From: Mesorhizobium sp. LSJC280B00 | GTDB lineage: Bacteria; Pseudomonadota; Alphaproteobacteria; Rhizobiales; Rhizobiaceae | Reading direction: 5' to 3' | Assembly: GCF_000502835.1 (NCBI RefSeq) | Contig: NZ_AYVL01000004.1 | Span: 73,764 to 137,763, forward strand | Length of the DNA stretch: 64,000 bases | Shown: positions 41,350 to 50,447 of the stretch, piece by piece | Numbering within the stretch: position 1 is the stretch's first letter | Layout: the number at the start of each line of letters is the position of its first letter | Made by a program: the position numbers and the translations under genes | Notes under the pieces: model-generated | The model's input: the letters and a program-made list of their open reading frames with translations, nothing else | Databases searched by the model: none | What the model was told of the DNA's origin: nothing

Positions 41350-42102
41350 ATGGCAGAGACCGACACCAGAAAGACCATTGTGCTGACCGGCGCCAGCCGT
41401 GGCATCGGCCACGCTACGGTCAAGCGCTTTTCACGCGAAGGCTGGCGCGTCATCACTTGCTCGCGCCAGGCCTTTGCCGAGGACTGCCCGTGGCCGGCCG
41501 GACCGGAAGACCACATCAAGGTCGATCTCGCCGACCAGGAGGATGTCGGCATCGCCATCTCGGAAATCCGCCACCGGCTCGAGGCGCATGGCGGCCAGCT
41601 GCATGCGCTGGTCAACAATGCCGGCATCTCGCCCAAGCTCAAGGACGGCAACAGCCGCATGAACTCGATCGACACGCCGATGCATGTCTGGCGCGACGTC
41701 TTCCAGGTCAATTTCTTCGCCCCGATCATGCTGGCGCGGGGCCTGTTCAAGGAGCTGGCGTCGGCCAAGGGCTCGATCGTCAACGTCACCTCGATCGCCG
41801 GCACCCGCGTGCATCCTTTCGCCGGTACCGCCTATGCGACGTCGAAGGCGGCACTCGGCTCGCTGACCCGCGAGATGGCGCATGATTTCGGCCCCCACGG
41901 CATTCGCGTCAATGCGATTGCGCCGGGCGAGATCGACACCGCGATCCTGTCGCCGGGCACCGAAAAAATCGTCGAGACCATTCCGCTGAGAAGGCTGGGC
42001 ACCACGGCGGAAGTCGCCGACATCATCTTCTTCCTGTGCTCGCAGCAGGCGTCCTACGTGACCGGCTCGGAAATACACATCAATGGTGGCCAGCACGTGT
42101 AG
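41350..42102 (+). CDS. Short-chain dehydrogenase/reductase
   Basis: NAD(P)-dependent oxidoreductase, 250 aa. The cofactor motif TGASRGIGHA and the NNAGIS motif are present. The catalytic Ser is in NVTSIAG and the YxxxK pair in YATSK. The C-terminus ends with the SDR-typical YVTGSEIHINGGQHV. It resembles 3-oxoacyl reductase and sugar dehydrogenase classes; the substrate is unknown. It is 61 bp downstream of the penicillin-binding protein gene. Confidence 0.9.
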   Translation: MAETDTRKTIVLTGASRGIGHATVKRFSREGWRVITCSRQAFAEDCPWPAGPEDHIKVDLADQEDVGIAISEIRHRLEAHGGQLHALVNNAGISPKLKDGNSRMNSIDTPMHVWRDVFQVNFFAPIMLARGLFKELASAKGSIVNVTSIAGTRVHPFAGTAYATSKAALGSLTREMAHDFGPHGIRVNAIAPGEIDTAILSPGTEKIVETIPLRRLGTTAEVADIIFFLCSQQASYVTGSEIHINGGQHV

Positions 42103-42193
42103 AAGGCTTTCCAGGCGAGCGAGCCGGCAGGATTTGTCAGCATCGCGGGCGGCGTGTTCAAGTCTGGCGGCGGTTGACGCCGCCGATGCCCGA

Positions 42194-42643
42194 TCAGGTC
42201 GCCTGCAGCAGGTTCTCGATATCGGGTATGCTGTGGTTGGTCAGCGTCTTTGGAATTTCGGCCGTTATCTTGTCGGTGACCTCCTTGTGCAGTTTCCTGC
42301 GCATGTCGCCCAGCACCGGCGGCGGCGCGATCAGCACGATCTCCTTGAAGCTGCCGCGATGCGCGAGCTTGTAGAGCCTGTCGGCAATCTCTTCGGCAAA
42401 ACGCTCCTTGCCGAGACGGTGCCAGTCGGTGTCCTCGACCGCACTGCGGTGGACGGAAGGGCCGTCGCTGTAGCGGCCGGGGCGGTCGGTGCCCTGTTCT
42501 CGGGTTGCCGGATTTTCCTGCTCCATCTCGTGCACGACCTGAAGGTCGGGATATTGGACGTCTCCACGGTTCTCGAGAAACAGCGCCTTTTCGCCATCTG
42601 CCACCACGATCCACAGTCCGCGTTTCAGTCTGACGTTGCTCAT
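42194..42643 (-). CDS. Host attachment protein family (HAP1-like)
   Basis: 149 aa, soluble, of the host attachment protein (HAP, AtsE-type) family found in plant-associated bacteria; the biochemical role is unknown. Family-like stretches are WIVVADGEKALFLENRG, DTDWHRLGKERFAEEIADRL and EIVLIAPPPVLGDMRRKLH. The ATG at 42643 follows GGAGCG; the frame is open 25 codons further upstream but the family starts here. An EcfG-type promoter about 80 bp upstream predicts stress induction. It is convergent with the SDR gene. Confidence 0.85.
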   Translation of the reverse strand: MSNVRLKRGLWIVVADGEKALFLENRGDVQYPDLQVVHEMEQENPATREQGTDRPGRYSDGPSVHRSAVEDTDWHRLGKERFAEEIADRLYKLAHRGSFKEIVLIAPPPVLGDMRRKLHKEVTDKITAEIPKTLTNHSIPDIENLLQAT

Positions 42644-42724
42644 GGGGCGCTCCTTTTTTGATTTTTCGAGCCCATCGCCGGGCCTTTGCCGCAGGGGTGT
42701 GACCGGGCCTGGGTCCATAGAGCA

Positions 42725-42750
42725 AACGCGTGCCGAGGCGGGAATGTTCC
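42725..42750 (-). promoter_or_regulatory. EcfG-type general stress promoter for the host attachment gene
   Basis: On the minus strand GGAAC (42750-42746) and CGTT (42728-42725) are separated by exactly 17 bp, matching the EcfG consensus. The gene start is about 82 bp downstream. Confidence 0.78.
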
Positions 42751-42837
42751 GGCACTCGGACCCGGTATTCCGACAAGGGCCGGCGAGAGCGCCGGGCTGC
42801 CTTTGATGGCTCGGTCGGCATCCGGCGGCTTAATCTA

Positions 42838-42856
42838 CTAAATTGATAGAATTTAG
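42838..42856. promoter_or_regulatory. Operator-like palindrome in the cysG promoter
   Basis: CTAAATT-GATAG-AATTTAG is a perfect 7+5+7 inverted repeat in the AT-rich part of the region upstream of the sulfur operon. It is a good candidate for the site of a sulfur- or cysteine-responsive repressor of the Rrf2 type, but the regulator is not in the window. Confidence 0.5.
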
Positions 42857-43083
42857 AAAAATCTGTTTTGTGGTTAGCTCCTCCGGCCGCTAGAAAGGCA
42901 GCGGATCAAGGGCTGCAACAGCAGCTTCAATCTGCTCCGCATTTGAATGTGGAATATTTTTCTCTTGGCCTTCATGCTTGCAGAAAAGAGATTGCCTGCT
43001 ACGAAGCGATGCGCGAGTGGGTGCCTTCTGGTTTTTCGCGCCCCCGCGTAGAACTGACAAACGGTTCCAGGATTCCGCTCGTC

Positions 43084-44535
43084 ATGCCGCAAGCCACGCC
43101 CAAGCTCAATGCCTTTCCCGTCTTCATGCGGGTCGAGGGCGAAGCCATAGCCATCGTCGGCGGCGCAGAGGAAGCGCTGGCCAAGGCGCGGCTGCTCGCG
43201 CAGTCGAGCGCTGCGCTGCGCATCGTCAGCGATGAAACAAGCCCGGAGCTGCTGGCCTTTATCGCCGAGACGGGGGCCGCCCACATCGCCGAGGCCTATG
43301 ATGCAGCACATCTCAATGGTGCGGTGATGGTGTTTGCCGCCAGCGGCGACGAGGCGCTCGATCGCCGCGTTGCCGGGGATGCGCGCCGGCTGGGCATTCC
43401 GGTCAATGCCGTCGACCGGCCGGAGCTATGCGATTTCTTCACGCCGGCACTGGTCAACCGCGCGCCGGTCGCCATTGCCATCGGCACGGAAGGTGCCGGC
43501 CCGGTGCTGGCGCAGATGCTGCGCAGCCGCATCGACCGCATGCTGGCGCCCTCGCTCGGTCCGCTCGCAGCCCTTGCCGCGTCGTTTCGCGACGCCGCCG
43601 AAAAACTGTTGCCGAAAGGCAATGCCCGCCGCCGCTTCTGGAGCGATTTCTTTGGCGGCGCGCCGGCCCGCGCTGTCGAGGCCGGCGAGCTTTCGCAGGC
43701 GCATGATGCGGCCGTCGGCCTGCTGCTTTCGAAAGAGCCGGCATCGGGCCATATCGCGCTTGTAGGCGCCGGTCCAGGCGCCGAGGACCTTTTGACGCTG
43801 CGCGCCCATCGCCTGCTGATGGAAGCCGACGTGATCGTCCATGACGCGCTGGTGCCGGAGGCGATCGTCGCCATGGGCCGCCGCGATGCCGAGCGCCTGC
43901 CGGTCGGCAAGCGCAAGGGCTGCCATTCCAAGAGCCAGGCCGAGATCAATGCGCTGCTGGTCGAGCTTGGCCACGCCGGCAAGCGTGTCGTGCGGCTGAA
44001 GTCCGGCGACCCGCTGGTGTTCGGCCGGGCCGGCGAGGAGATGGCGGCACTTCGCGATGCCGGCGTCGCCTACGAAGTGGTTCCGGGCGTCACCGCGGCC
44101 TTCGCCGCCGCCGCCGATTTCGAACTGCCGCTGACGCTGCGCGGCGTGTCGTCGTCGATGGTGTTCACCACCGGCCACGACCTCAAGGGAAATTCGCTGC
44201 CAGACTGGGCAAAGCTCGCCATTTCCGGCGCGACGGTCGCCGTCTATATGGGGCGCTCGGTCGCCGCCGAGGTCGCCGGCCGGCTGATCGAAGCCGGCCT
44301 GTCGCCGGATACGGCCGTCGCCGTGGTCGAGAATGCCAGCCTTGCCAACCGCCGCCGTTTCCACGGCACGCTCGCCGACCTGCCATCGCTGGAGGCGCGT
44401 GCCGACCTCAGCGGCCCGGTGATGACCATCATCGGCGACGCGGTCGCCGGCGCCAATTTCGAACGGTCCGAGCCACTGGCGGCACACAGGCAGGAAAGCG
44501 TGGCCCGTGCTGCCGCGCAAGGAGTGAACCAATGA
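43084..44535 (+). CDS. cysG: Siroheme synthase (multifunctional)
   Basis: Makes siroheme, the cofactor of sulfite reductase CysI, from uroporphyrinogen III. About 483 aa. Residues 1-210 form the precorrin-2 dehydrogenase/ferrochelatase part (FPVFMRVEGEAIAIVGGAEE). From about residue 220 the uroporphyrinogen III methyltransferase part shows VGAGPGAEDLLTLRAHRLL, VRLKSGDPLVFGRAGEE and PGVTAAFAAAADFELPLT. I chose the ATG at 43084 because homologues start at this point; an open frame extends 72 codons upstream without a good start. It is translationally coupled to the DUF2849 gene. Confidence 0.95.
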   Translation: MPQATPKLNAFPVFMRVEGEAIAIVGGAEEALAKARLLAQSSAALRIVSDETSPELLAFIAETGAAHIAEAYDAAHLNGAVMVFAASGDEALDRRVAGDARRLGIPVNAVDRPELCDFFTPALVNRAPVAIAIGTEGAGPVLAQMLRSRIDRMLAPSLGPLAALAASFRDAAEKLLPKGNARRRFWSDFFGGAPARAVEAGELSQAHDAAVGLLLSKEPASGHIALVGAGPGAEDLLTLRAHRLLMEADVIVHDALVPEAIVAMGRRDAERLPVGKRKGCHSKSQAEINALLVELGHAGKRVVRLKSGDPLVFGRAGEEMAALRDAGVAYEVVPGVTAAFAAAADFELPLTLRGVSSSMVFTTGHDLKGNSLPDWAKLAISGATVAVYMGRSVAAEVAGRLIEAGLSPDTAVAVVENASLANRRRFHGTLADLPSLEARADLSGPVMTIIGDAVAGANFERSEPLAAHRQESVARAAAQGVNQ

Positions 44536-44837
44536 AAGTCCTGACCGCGAACCGCCTCGCCGACGGCATAGCCGTCTGGTACGCCAATGGCGGCTGGGCC
44601 GAGACCATCGACCATGCCGACATCGCCCATGACAAGGCGGCCGAGGACCGGCTGGAGGCGATCGGCGCCAAGGCCTCCGCCGCCAACGAAGTGGTCGACG
44701 TCAACCTGATAGACGTGACCGTGGCCAACGGCACGGTCGAAGCGGTCCGGCTGCGTGAAAAGATCCGTGCCGCCGGCCCGACCACCCGCAACGACCTGGG
44801 CAAGCAGGCCCGTCCGCAAGCCGCACGCGCGGCATAG
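44532..44837 (+). CDS. DUF2849 protein of the sulfite reduction operon
   Basis: 101 aa, soluble, unknown function. It is nearly always found between cysG and cysI in alphaproteobacteria, hence a likely accessory of sulfite reduction. The ATG overlaps the cysG stop (ATGA). DUF2849-like stretches are VLTANRLADGIAVWYANGGW and AEDRLEAIGAKA. Confidence 0.9.
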   Translation: MKVLTANRLADGIAVWYANGGWAETIDHADIAHDKAAEDRLEAIGAKASAANEVVDVNLIDVTVANGTVEAVRLREKIRAAGPTTRNDLGKQARPQAARAA

Positions 44838-44845
44838 ATGACCCA

Positions 44846-44865
44846 AGCATGATCCCGATCATGCT
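44846..44865. repeat. Short perfect palindrome between the DUF2849 gene and cysI
   Basis: AGCATGATC-CC-GATCATGCT forms a 9-bp stem with a 2-base centre. GCATGATC...GATCATGC palindromes resemble the RIME-like elements at 5375 and 48741. Confidence 0.6.
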
Positions 44866-44910
44866 CGAACGAAGAAAATAACGGGCGGACGCGCCCGGAA
44901 AGACCTGAAT

Positions 44911-46581
44911 ATGTACCGTTACGATGAGTTCGACCACGATTTCGTCAAGGCCCGCGTCGCCGAGTTCAGCGACCAGGTCGCGCGGCGCCTTGCCGGCGAG
45001 ATCACCGAGGACCAGTTCCGGCCGCTGCGGCTGATGAACGGCGTCTATCTGCAGCTGCATGCCTATATGCTGCGCATCGCGGTGCCGTACGGCACGCTGA
45101 ACAGCAAGCAGCTGCGCATGCTCGGCCACATCGCCCGCAAATACGACAAAGGTTACGGCCATTTCACGACGCGCCAGAACATCCAGTTCAACTGGCCGGC
45201 GCTGTCGGACATCCCGGCGATCCTGGCCGATCTGGCAAGCGTCGAGATGCACGCCATCCAGACCAGCGGCAATTGCATCCGCAACGTCACCGCCGACCAC
45301 TTCGCCGGCGCCGCCGCTGACGAGGTTGCCGATCCGCGCCCCTATGCCGAAATCCTGCGGCAATGGTCCTCGGTGCATCCGGAGTTCTCGTTCCTGCCGC
45401 GAAAATTCAAGATCGCGGTGACCGGCGCCGAGCGCGACCGCGCCGCCATCCAGACGCACGACATCGGCCTGCATCTGAAGAAGAACGCCGCCGGCGAGCT
45501 CGGTTTCGCCGTCTATGTCGGCGGCGGCCAGGGCCGCACGCCGATGGTGGCCAAGAAGATCCGCGATTTCCTGCCCGAAGCGGATCTGTTGTCCTACTGC
45601 ACGGCGATCCTGCGCGTTTACAACCTCTACGGCCGTCGCGACAACAAGTTCAAGGCGCGCATCAAGATCCTGGTCCATGAGACCGGCGTCGAGGAGATCA
45701 CCCGCCAGGTCGAGGCCGAATGGCAGGAGTTGAAGGACGCCGAGCTGAGGCTGCCGGAAGAAGACATCCGCGCCATCGACGCCTATTTCGCGCCGCCGGC
45801 GCTTGTCGACCGGCCGGAAGGCGATGAGGCGGTCAAGCTTGCCCGCCTCGACTCGAAGAGCTTTTCCGAATGGCTGGACCAGAATGTGGTCACCCATCGC
45901 CATCCCGACTACGCGGCGGTGACCATCTCGCTCAAGGGCATCGGCGAGACGCCGGGCGATGCCTCCGACAGCCAGATGGAAGCGGTCGCCGACATTGCCG
46001 AAAAATATTCCTTCGACGAGCTGCGCGTCAGCCACGAGCAGAACCTGATCCTGCCGCATGTCGCGCGGGCCGACCTCAAGGCGGTCTATGACGCGCTTGT
46101 CGATATCGGGCTGGCGACGGCCAATTCCAACCTGATCAGCGACATCATCTCCTGCCCCGGCCTCGATTATTGCGCGCTGGCAACGGCGCGCTCGATTCCC
46201 GTGGCGCAGGAAATCTCGCGGCGCTTCGCCTCACTGGAGCGCCAGCGCGAGATCGGCGAATTGAAGCTGAAGATTTCCGGCTGCATCAATGCCTGCGGCC
46301 ATCACCATGTCGGCCATATCGGCATCCTCGGGGTCGAGAAGAAAGGCGCCGAGCTCTACCAGGTGACGCTCGGCGGCTCGGCCGACGAGAACACCTCGGT
46401 CGGCGAGATCATCGGCCGCGGCTTCAGTTCGGAAGAGATCACCGATGCCATCGAGCAGATCGTCGAGACCTATCTCGGGCTTCGGCTGGACAGAAACGAA
46501 AGATTCATCGACGCCTACCGCCGAGTCGGTCCCGCGCCGTTCAAGGAGGCGCTCTATGCTGGCGAAGCCAAGGCCGCTTGA
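44911..46581 (+). CDS. cysI: Sulfite reductase hemoprotein (nitrite/sulfite reductase family)
   Basis: Reduces sulfite to sulfide by six electrons using siroheme and a [4Fe-4S] cluster, 556 aa. The first repeat shows KGYGHFTTRQNIQFNW and QTSGNCIRNVTADHFAGAA. The cluster cysteines are in CPGLDYCALATARS and in ISGCINACGHHHVGHIG. No CysJ flavoprotein is nearby, so electrons probably come from a ferredoxin. It overlaps cysH by 26 bp. Confidence 0.93.
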   Translation: MYRYDEFDHDFVKARVAEFSDQVARRLAGEITEDQFRPLRLMNGVYLQLHAYMLRIAVPYGTLNSKQLRMLGHIARKYDKGYGHFTTRQNIQFNWPALSDIPAILADLASVEMHAIQTSGNCIRNVTADHFAGAAADEVADPRPYAEILRQWSSVHPEFSFLPRKFKIAVTGAERDRAAIQTHDIGLHLKKNAAGELGFAVYVGGGQGRTPMVAKKIRDFLPEADLLSYCTAILRVYNLYGRRDNKFKARIKILVHETGVEEITRQVEAEWQELKDAELRLPEEDIRAIDAYFAPPALVDRPEGDEAVKLARLDSKSFSEWLDQNVVTHRHPDYAAVTISLKGIGETPGDASDSQMEAVADIAEKYSFDELRVSHEQNLILPHVARADLKAVYDALVDIGLATANSNLISDIISCPGLDYCALATARSIPVAQEISRRFASLERQREIGELKLKISGCINACGHHHVGHIGILGVEKKGAELYQVTLGGSADENTSVGEIIGRGFSSEEITDAIEQIVETYLGLRLDRNERFIDAYRRVGPAPFKEALYAGEAKAA

Positions 46582-47320
46582 CCGGATCGTCGACGTCGAG
46601 GCCGGCATCGCCGCCCAAGCGGCGGGTCTCGACGCGCTCTACGGCCATCTAAAGCCGCTGGAGATCATCGAGCGGTCGGCCCGGGAGTTCTTTCACGGCG
46701 AAATCGCCGCCGTCTCGTCCTTCGGCGCGGATTCGGCGGTGCTGCTGCACATGATCGCCGAGATCGACCGCACGCTGCCGGTGATCTTTCTCGACACCGG
46801 CAAGCATTTCGAGGAAACGCTCGGCTATCGTGACGCGCTGGCCGCCGATTTCGGGCTGAGCGATATCCGGGTGATCAGGCCCGACGATGCGGCGCTGGCA
46901 AGGATCGACCCGACCGGCAATCTGAACGAGACCGACACCGACGCCTGCTGCGACGTCCGCAAGGTCGAGCCGCTGGCGCGCGGCGTCGAGCCGTTCCGCG
47001 CCTGGTTCACCGGCCGCAAGCGCTTCCAGGCGGCGACCCGGGCAGCGCTCCCGGTGTTCGAGGCTGTCGGCTCGCGCATCCGCATCAATCCGCTGGCGAA
47101 CTGGACGACATCGGACCAGGCCGGCTACATGCGCGCGCATGCGCTGCGTGAAAACCCGCTGGTCGCCTATGGTTATCTGTCGATCGGCTGCTTCCCATGC
47201 ACGCAGCCGGTGCAGCCGGGCGACGACGCGCGCAGCGGCCGCTGGGCCGGGCACGCCAAGACCGAATGCGGCATCCATTTGTCGGGGCTGGAAAGGTCGC
47301 TGACCGACGCCTCGCTTTAG
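46556..47320 (+). CDS. cysH: Adenylyl-sulfate (APS) reductase
   Basis: Reduces APS to sulfite with thioredoxin, 254 aa. AVSSFGADSAVLLHM marks the nucleotide-binding fold of the PAPS/APS reductase family. CCDVRK and CFPCTQPV provide the four Cys of a [4Fe-4S] cluster, which marks APS rather than PAPS specificity. The catalytic Cys is in KTECGIHL near the C-terminus. AAGGAGG precedes the ATG at 46556, which lies inside the end of cysI. Confidence 0.93.
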   Translation: MLAKPRPLDRIVDVEAGIAAQAAGLDALYGHLKPLEIIERSAREFFHGEIAAVSSFGADSAVLLHMIAEIDRTLPVIFLDTGKHFEETLGYRDALAADFGLSDIRVIRPDDAALARIDPTGNLNETDTDACCDVRKVEPLARGVEPFRAWFTGRKRFQAATRAALPVFEAVGSRIRINPLANWTTSDQAGYMRAHALRENPLVAYGYLSIGCFPCTQPVQPGDDARSGRWAGHAKTECGIHLSGLERSLTDASL

Positions 47321-47418
47321 GATATGTTGATATTCCGGTGATGCCGGCCTGACCTGAATCTCAACACACCCTGAGGTGTTTTGCACTTTAGAACCTTGTG
47401 GACTTGGGAATTTTCTTG

Positions 47419-47955
47419 ATGAGCGACTTGATAGCCGAAAACGCCACGCGGCTGTGGACACCGGATGGGTTCCGCGAGGACGAGTGGGTTCATGCCGAAA
47501 GCGCCGAAGCGCTGGTCGGCAATGGCCGTTTCATCCTGCCGTTGCAGGCGTTTCTCGGCCTCGATCCGGAGGTGCGGCGGTCGGCGAAGGAGCGCATCGG
47601 TGTGCTGCTGCAGCCCGGCGATCAGCTCGAAAAGATCGCAGGCCTGCTCGATCAGCTGTCGCTGGTGGCGCTGGCGTTTCCGGCGTTCAATGACGGCCGC
47701 TCGTTCTCCAAGGGCGAATTGCTGCGCAGCCGTTATCATTTTGCAGGCGCCATGCGCGCCACCGGGCAGGTGCTGATCGATCAGCTGCCGCATATGCTGC
47801 GCGTCGGCTTCGATGAATTCGAGGTATCGCACCCGGTGCTGCTGAAGCGGCTCGAGCAAGGCCGCACAGGCGGACTGCCGCTGTTCTATCAGCCGGCGGT
47901 GAAGCCGGAGGCCAAAGGCCCGAAATATTCCTGGCGGCGGGTGCGCGCCGGCTGA
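47419..47955 (+). CDS. DUF934 protein associated with sulfite reduction
   Basis: 178 aa, soluble. A DUF934 protein almost always follows cysH and cysI in alpha- and betaproteobacteria; it is annotated as a probable oxidoreductase of sulfite reduction, but its reaction is unknown. Family motifs are the central FNDGRSFSKGELLRSRYHF and GQVLIDQLPHMLRVGFDEFE. TTGGGA precedes the ATG at 47419. It follows cysH after 98 bp, which hold a weak hairpin with TTTT (about 47366-47383). Confidence 0.9.
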   Translation: MSDLIAENATRLWTPDGFREDEWVHAESAEALVGNGRFILPLQAFLGLDPEVRRSAKERIGVLLQPGDQLEKIAGLLDQLSLVALAFPAFNDGRSFSKGELLRSRYHFAGAMRATGQVLIDQLPHMLRVGFDEFEVSHPVLLKRLEQGRTGGLPLFYQPAVKPEAKGPKYSWRRVRAG

Positions 47956-48090
47956 TCCGCTCCAGAGGGCCAGAAGCCTTCTGGTCGGACCACATTCCCG
48001 ATTCAGCCTTTTATTTTGCGCCTCTCCGCCTTAGGATAGGCCCATTATTTCGCGATCCGAATAAATGTGGCCACAAGGGAGGAACCGGGT

Positions 48091-48711
48091 ATGGCTGGCA
48101 AGAAGATATTGATGCTCGTTGGCGAGTTCAGCGAGGAATACGAGATTTTCGTCTTTGAGCAGGCCATGCATGCGGTGGGCCACACCGTCCATGTCGTTTG
48201 CCCCGACAAGAAGGCCGGCGATATCCTGAAGACCTCGCTGCACGACTTCGAGGGCCACCAGACCTATACGGAAAAGCTCGGCCACGACTACATCCTCAAC
48301 AAGACGTTTTCCGAGGTGAATCCGGCCGACTACGACGCCGTCTACGCGGCGGGCGGGCGCGGGCCGGAATATATCCGCATCGACAAGCGCGTGCAGGCGC
48401 TGGTGCGGCATTTCCATGAGACGGGAAAACCGATCTTCACCATCTGCCACGGCGTGCAGATCCTGATCGCGGTCGACGGCGTGGTGCGCGGCCGCGAAGT
48501 CGCGGCGCTGCAATATTGCGAGCCGGAAGTCACGCTGGCCGGCGGCATCTATATCGATGTTGCGCCGACCGGCGCCCATGTCGACGGCAATCTGGTGTCG
48601 GCCAAGGGCTGGCCGGGCCTTGCCGCGTTCATGCGCGAATGCCTGAAAGTGCTGGGCACCGAGATCCGCCAGGGCGAGATCCTGATGCGCGACCAGCGCC
48701 AGGCGGCTTAA
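48091..48711 (+). CDS. DJ-1/PfpI family protein
   Basis: 206-aa cytoplasmic protein of the glutamine amidotransferase-like superfamily. The nucleophilic Cys sits in the elbow motif FTICHGVQIL, and GGRGPEYIR provides the oxyanion region. Members are deglycases, chaperones or peptidases; the exact activity is unknown. I chose the ATG at 48091 because GGGAGGA is seven bases upstream. Confidence 0.88.
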   Translation: MAGKKILMLVGEFSEEYEIFVFEQAMHAVGHTVHVVCPDKKAGDILKTSLHDFEGHQTYTEKLGHDYILNKTFSEVNPADYDAVYAAGGRGPEYIRIDKRVQALVRHFHETGKPIFTICHGVQILIAVDGVVRGREVAALQYCEPEVTLAGGIYIDVAPTGAHVDGNLVSAKGWPGLAAFMRECLKVLGTEIRQGEILMRDQRQAA

Positions 48712-48740
48712 GCTCGGAATGTGGAGCCCGCCGCACCCCT

Positions 48741-48845
48741 AACGCATGTCGCGCAAAAGTGTTCAGCGGTTTTGCGATAACGGCATGCATAAACAAGAAC
48801 CTAAAGCGCGTCGCTTGAGGCCGGTCGAGCGCGACGCGTTTAGGT
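48741..48845. repeat. RIME-like palindromic intergenic element, two hairpins
   Basis: The first hairpin pairs GCATGTCGCGCAAAA (48744-48758) with TTTTGCGATAACGGCATGC (48770-48788). The second pairs CCTAAAGCGCGTCGC with GCGACGCGTTTAGG (about 48800-48845). This is the modular structure of rhizobial intergenic mosaic elements. It lies between two convergent genes. Confidence 0.7.
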
Positions 48846-48857
48846 GCGGCGGTGCGT

Positions 48858-49883
48858 CTACACGGCCATCCGCGCTTCGCGGAACGATACCAGCTTGCTG
48901 CGGCTCTCGTCCCACAGCGCCAGCTTGACGCAGCGCAGGCTGTCGAGGAGTGTGACGCGGCCGATCTCACGCAGCTCCGGATAGTCCCTCAGCACTTCCG
49001 GAAGCCGGTAGCATGGCACCTTGGCCGAGAGGTGGTGCACGTGGTGGACGCCGATATTGCCGGTGATCCAGTTCAGCACCGGCGGCAGGTCGTAATAGGA
49101 CGAACCGTGCAGGGCAGCGTGCTGGAATTCCCACTCGGAGTCCTTTGTCCACTCCGTCTCTTCGAACTGATGCTGGACATAGAACAGCCAGATGCCGGCC
49201 GATCCGGCGAGGATGACGATCGGCAAATGCACGACCAGAAACGCGCCGGGGCCAACGAACCAGATGAGCAGAGCGGCGATGACCGCGATGGCGAGGTTGG
49301 TGGACATCGACGACACCCAGGGGGTGAGGCCGCCCCGCATCATGCCCAAGGGCAGTCTCTGCTCGAAAATGAAAATCCAGATCGGGCCAAGGCCGAACAT
49401 CACCAGCGGATGGCGATAGAGGCGATAGGCGAGCCGGCCCCGCCATGACAGTTGCCGGTATTCGGCGACGGTCAGTGTCTTGATGTCGCCGGTGCCGCGC
49501 TCGTCGAGATTGCCGGCGCTGGCGTGATGGGTTGCGTGGGCGCGGCGCCAGCAATCGTAGGGCGTCAGCGTCAGCACGCCAAGGACGCGGCCGATCCAGT
49601 CGTCGGCATAGCGATTGGCAAAAAACGAGCCGTGGCCGCAATCGTGCTGGATCATGAAGATCCGCACCAGAAAGCCGGCGGCCGGAAGGATGAGGACCAG
49701 ACCCCACCAATGGCCATAGGCATAAGCGGCCGAGGACAATGCCCACAGCGTGGCGAAAGGAATGAGGGTGATGGCGAGTTCGACGGCGCTGCGACGCCTG
49801 TCGGGCTTTTTATAGCGCGACAGGATTTTCAACCAGGCGCGCTTGCTGTTTGCCACAGCTTCGGGGGAAATCATGTTCATCAT
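48858..49883 (-). CDS. Membrane fatty acid desaturase (DesA/delta-12-type)
   Basis: Integral membrane di-iron desaturase, 341 aa. The three histidine boxes are HDCGHGSFF, HATHHASAGN and GVHHVHHLS. Hydrophobic segments flank the boxes (ITLIPFATLWALSSAAYAYG; LAIAVIAALLIWFVG). It introduces a double bond in membrane lipids, probably for fluidity control; position specificity is not evident. Two ATGs lie at the start; 49883 is used. Confidence 0.9.
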   Translation of the reverse strand: MMNMISPEAVANSKRAWLKILSRYKKPDRRRSAVELAITLIPFATLWALSSAAYAYGHWWGLVLILPAAGFLVRIFMIQHDCGHGSFFANRYADDWIGRVLGVLTLTPYDCWRRAHATHHASAGNLDERGTGDIKTLTVAEYRQLSWRGRLAYRLYRHPLVMFGLGPIWIFIFEQRLPLGMMRGGLTPWVSSMSTNLAIAVIAALLIWFVGPGAFLVVHLPIVILAGSAGIWLFYVQHQFEETEWTKDSEWEFQHAALHGSSYYDLPPVLNWITGNIGVHHVHHLSAKVPCYRLPEVLRDYPELREIGRVTLLDSLRCVKLALWDESRSKLVSFREARMAV

Positions 49884-50007
49884 GAAACATAGGCGGAGCA
49901 GGGCGCTGCCGCAAGGCGGCGATCACGCAAAGTTACTGCGGGTAAATGTCGCGCGATGGCGAGGAATTGGTGGCCGCAGTCGCCGGGCGCACGGCCTGCA
50001 ATGGTGT

Positions 50008-50211
50008 CTACCGACGGCGCCCGCCTGCGACCACCTTGGCTTCCACGCCGTCCAGGCGGTCGAGCAATTCCTTCAGACGGTCGGGAATATCGGACTCCGT
50101 GCGGAAGGCCGGCAAGGTGCGCAGAAAGCGCTTGGTCGCCTCGGTGCCGAGCTGGCGCCGGATATCGGCGGCGAGCCCGTCGCGTTTTTCGCCATTCCTG
50201 CGGGGCATCAT
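50008..50211 (-). CDS. Small basic protein of unknown function
   Basis: 67 aa (RRNGEKRDGLAADIRRQLGT...; ends VVAGGRRR), with charge and helical pattern in the last half (DIPDRLKELLDRLDGVEAK). No known family recognised; small proteins like this are common in rhizobia. AGGA lies six bases before the ATG at 50211. It may be translated from its own message. Confidence 0.55.
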   Translation of the reverse strand: MMPRRNGEKRDGLAADIRRQLGTEATKRFLRTLPAFRTESDIPDRLKELLDRLDGVEAKVVAGGRRR

Positions 50212-50447
50212 CCAAAATCCTGTGTCGGCTTCGAAACTCTTCCAGGGGAGGAATGGTTCCCGCATTGTAGTGTCCCGGCAAGCAAAGCCGTCGGGTACGG
50301 TAAAGTTTGAATTAAAATCGAGAGGTCTGCGCCGTCCGCCATTAAGCAGCGACAGCGGCTGCAGTATCGCTTGCCTCTTGATTTTTGGCCGCTAAACCTC
50401 GATATCGGGCGCAAATCCACACCATTCGAAAATGACGGGAAACGGCG

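Larger units (their letters stand above)
42644..43083. promoter_or_regulatory. Divergent regulatory region between the host attachment gene and cysG
   Basis: No gene is visible. It holds the EcfG-type promoter of the host attachment gene, a perfect palindrome at 42838-42856 next to AT-rich sequence, and a cysG leader of about 225 bp whose start would lie just after the palindrome. The long leader is unexplained. Confidence 0.5.

Noticed and set aside
38988..41804. 938-codon minus-strand reading frame opposite the penicillin-binding protein and SDR genes
   Set aside because: Antisense to motif-complete genes, Arg/His/Gln-rich, no recognisable domain.
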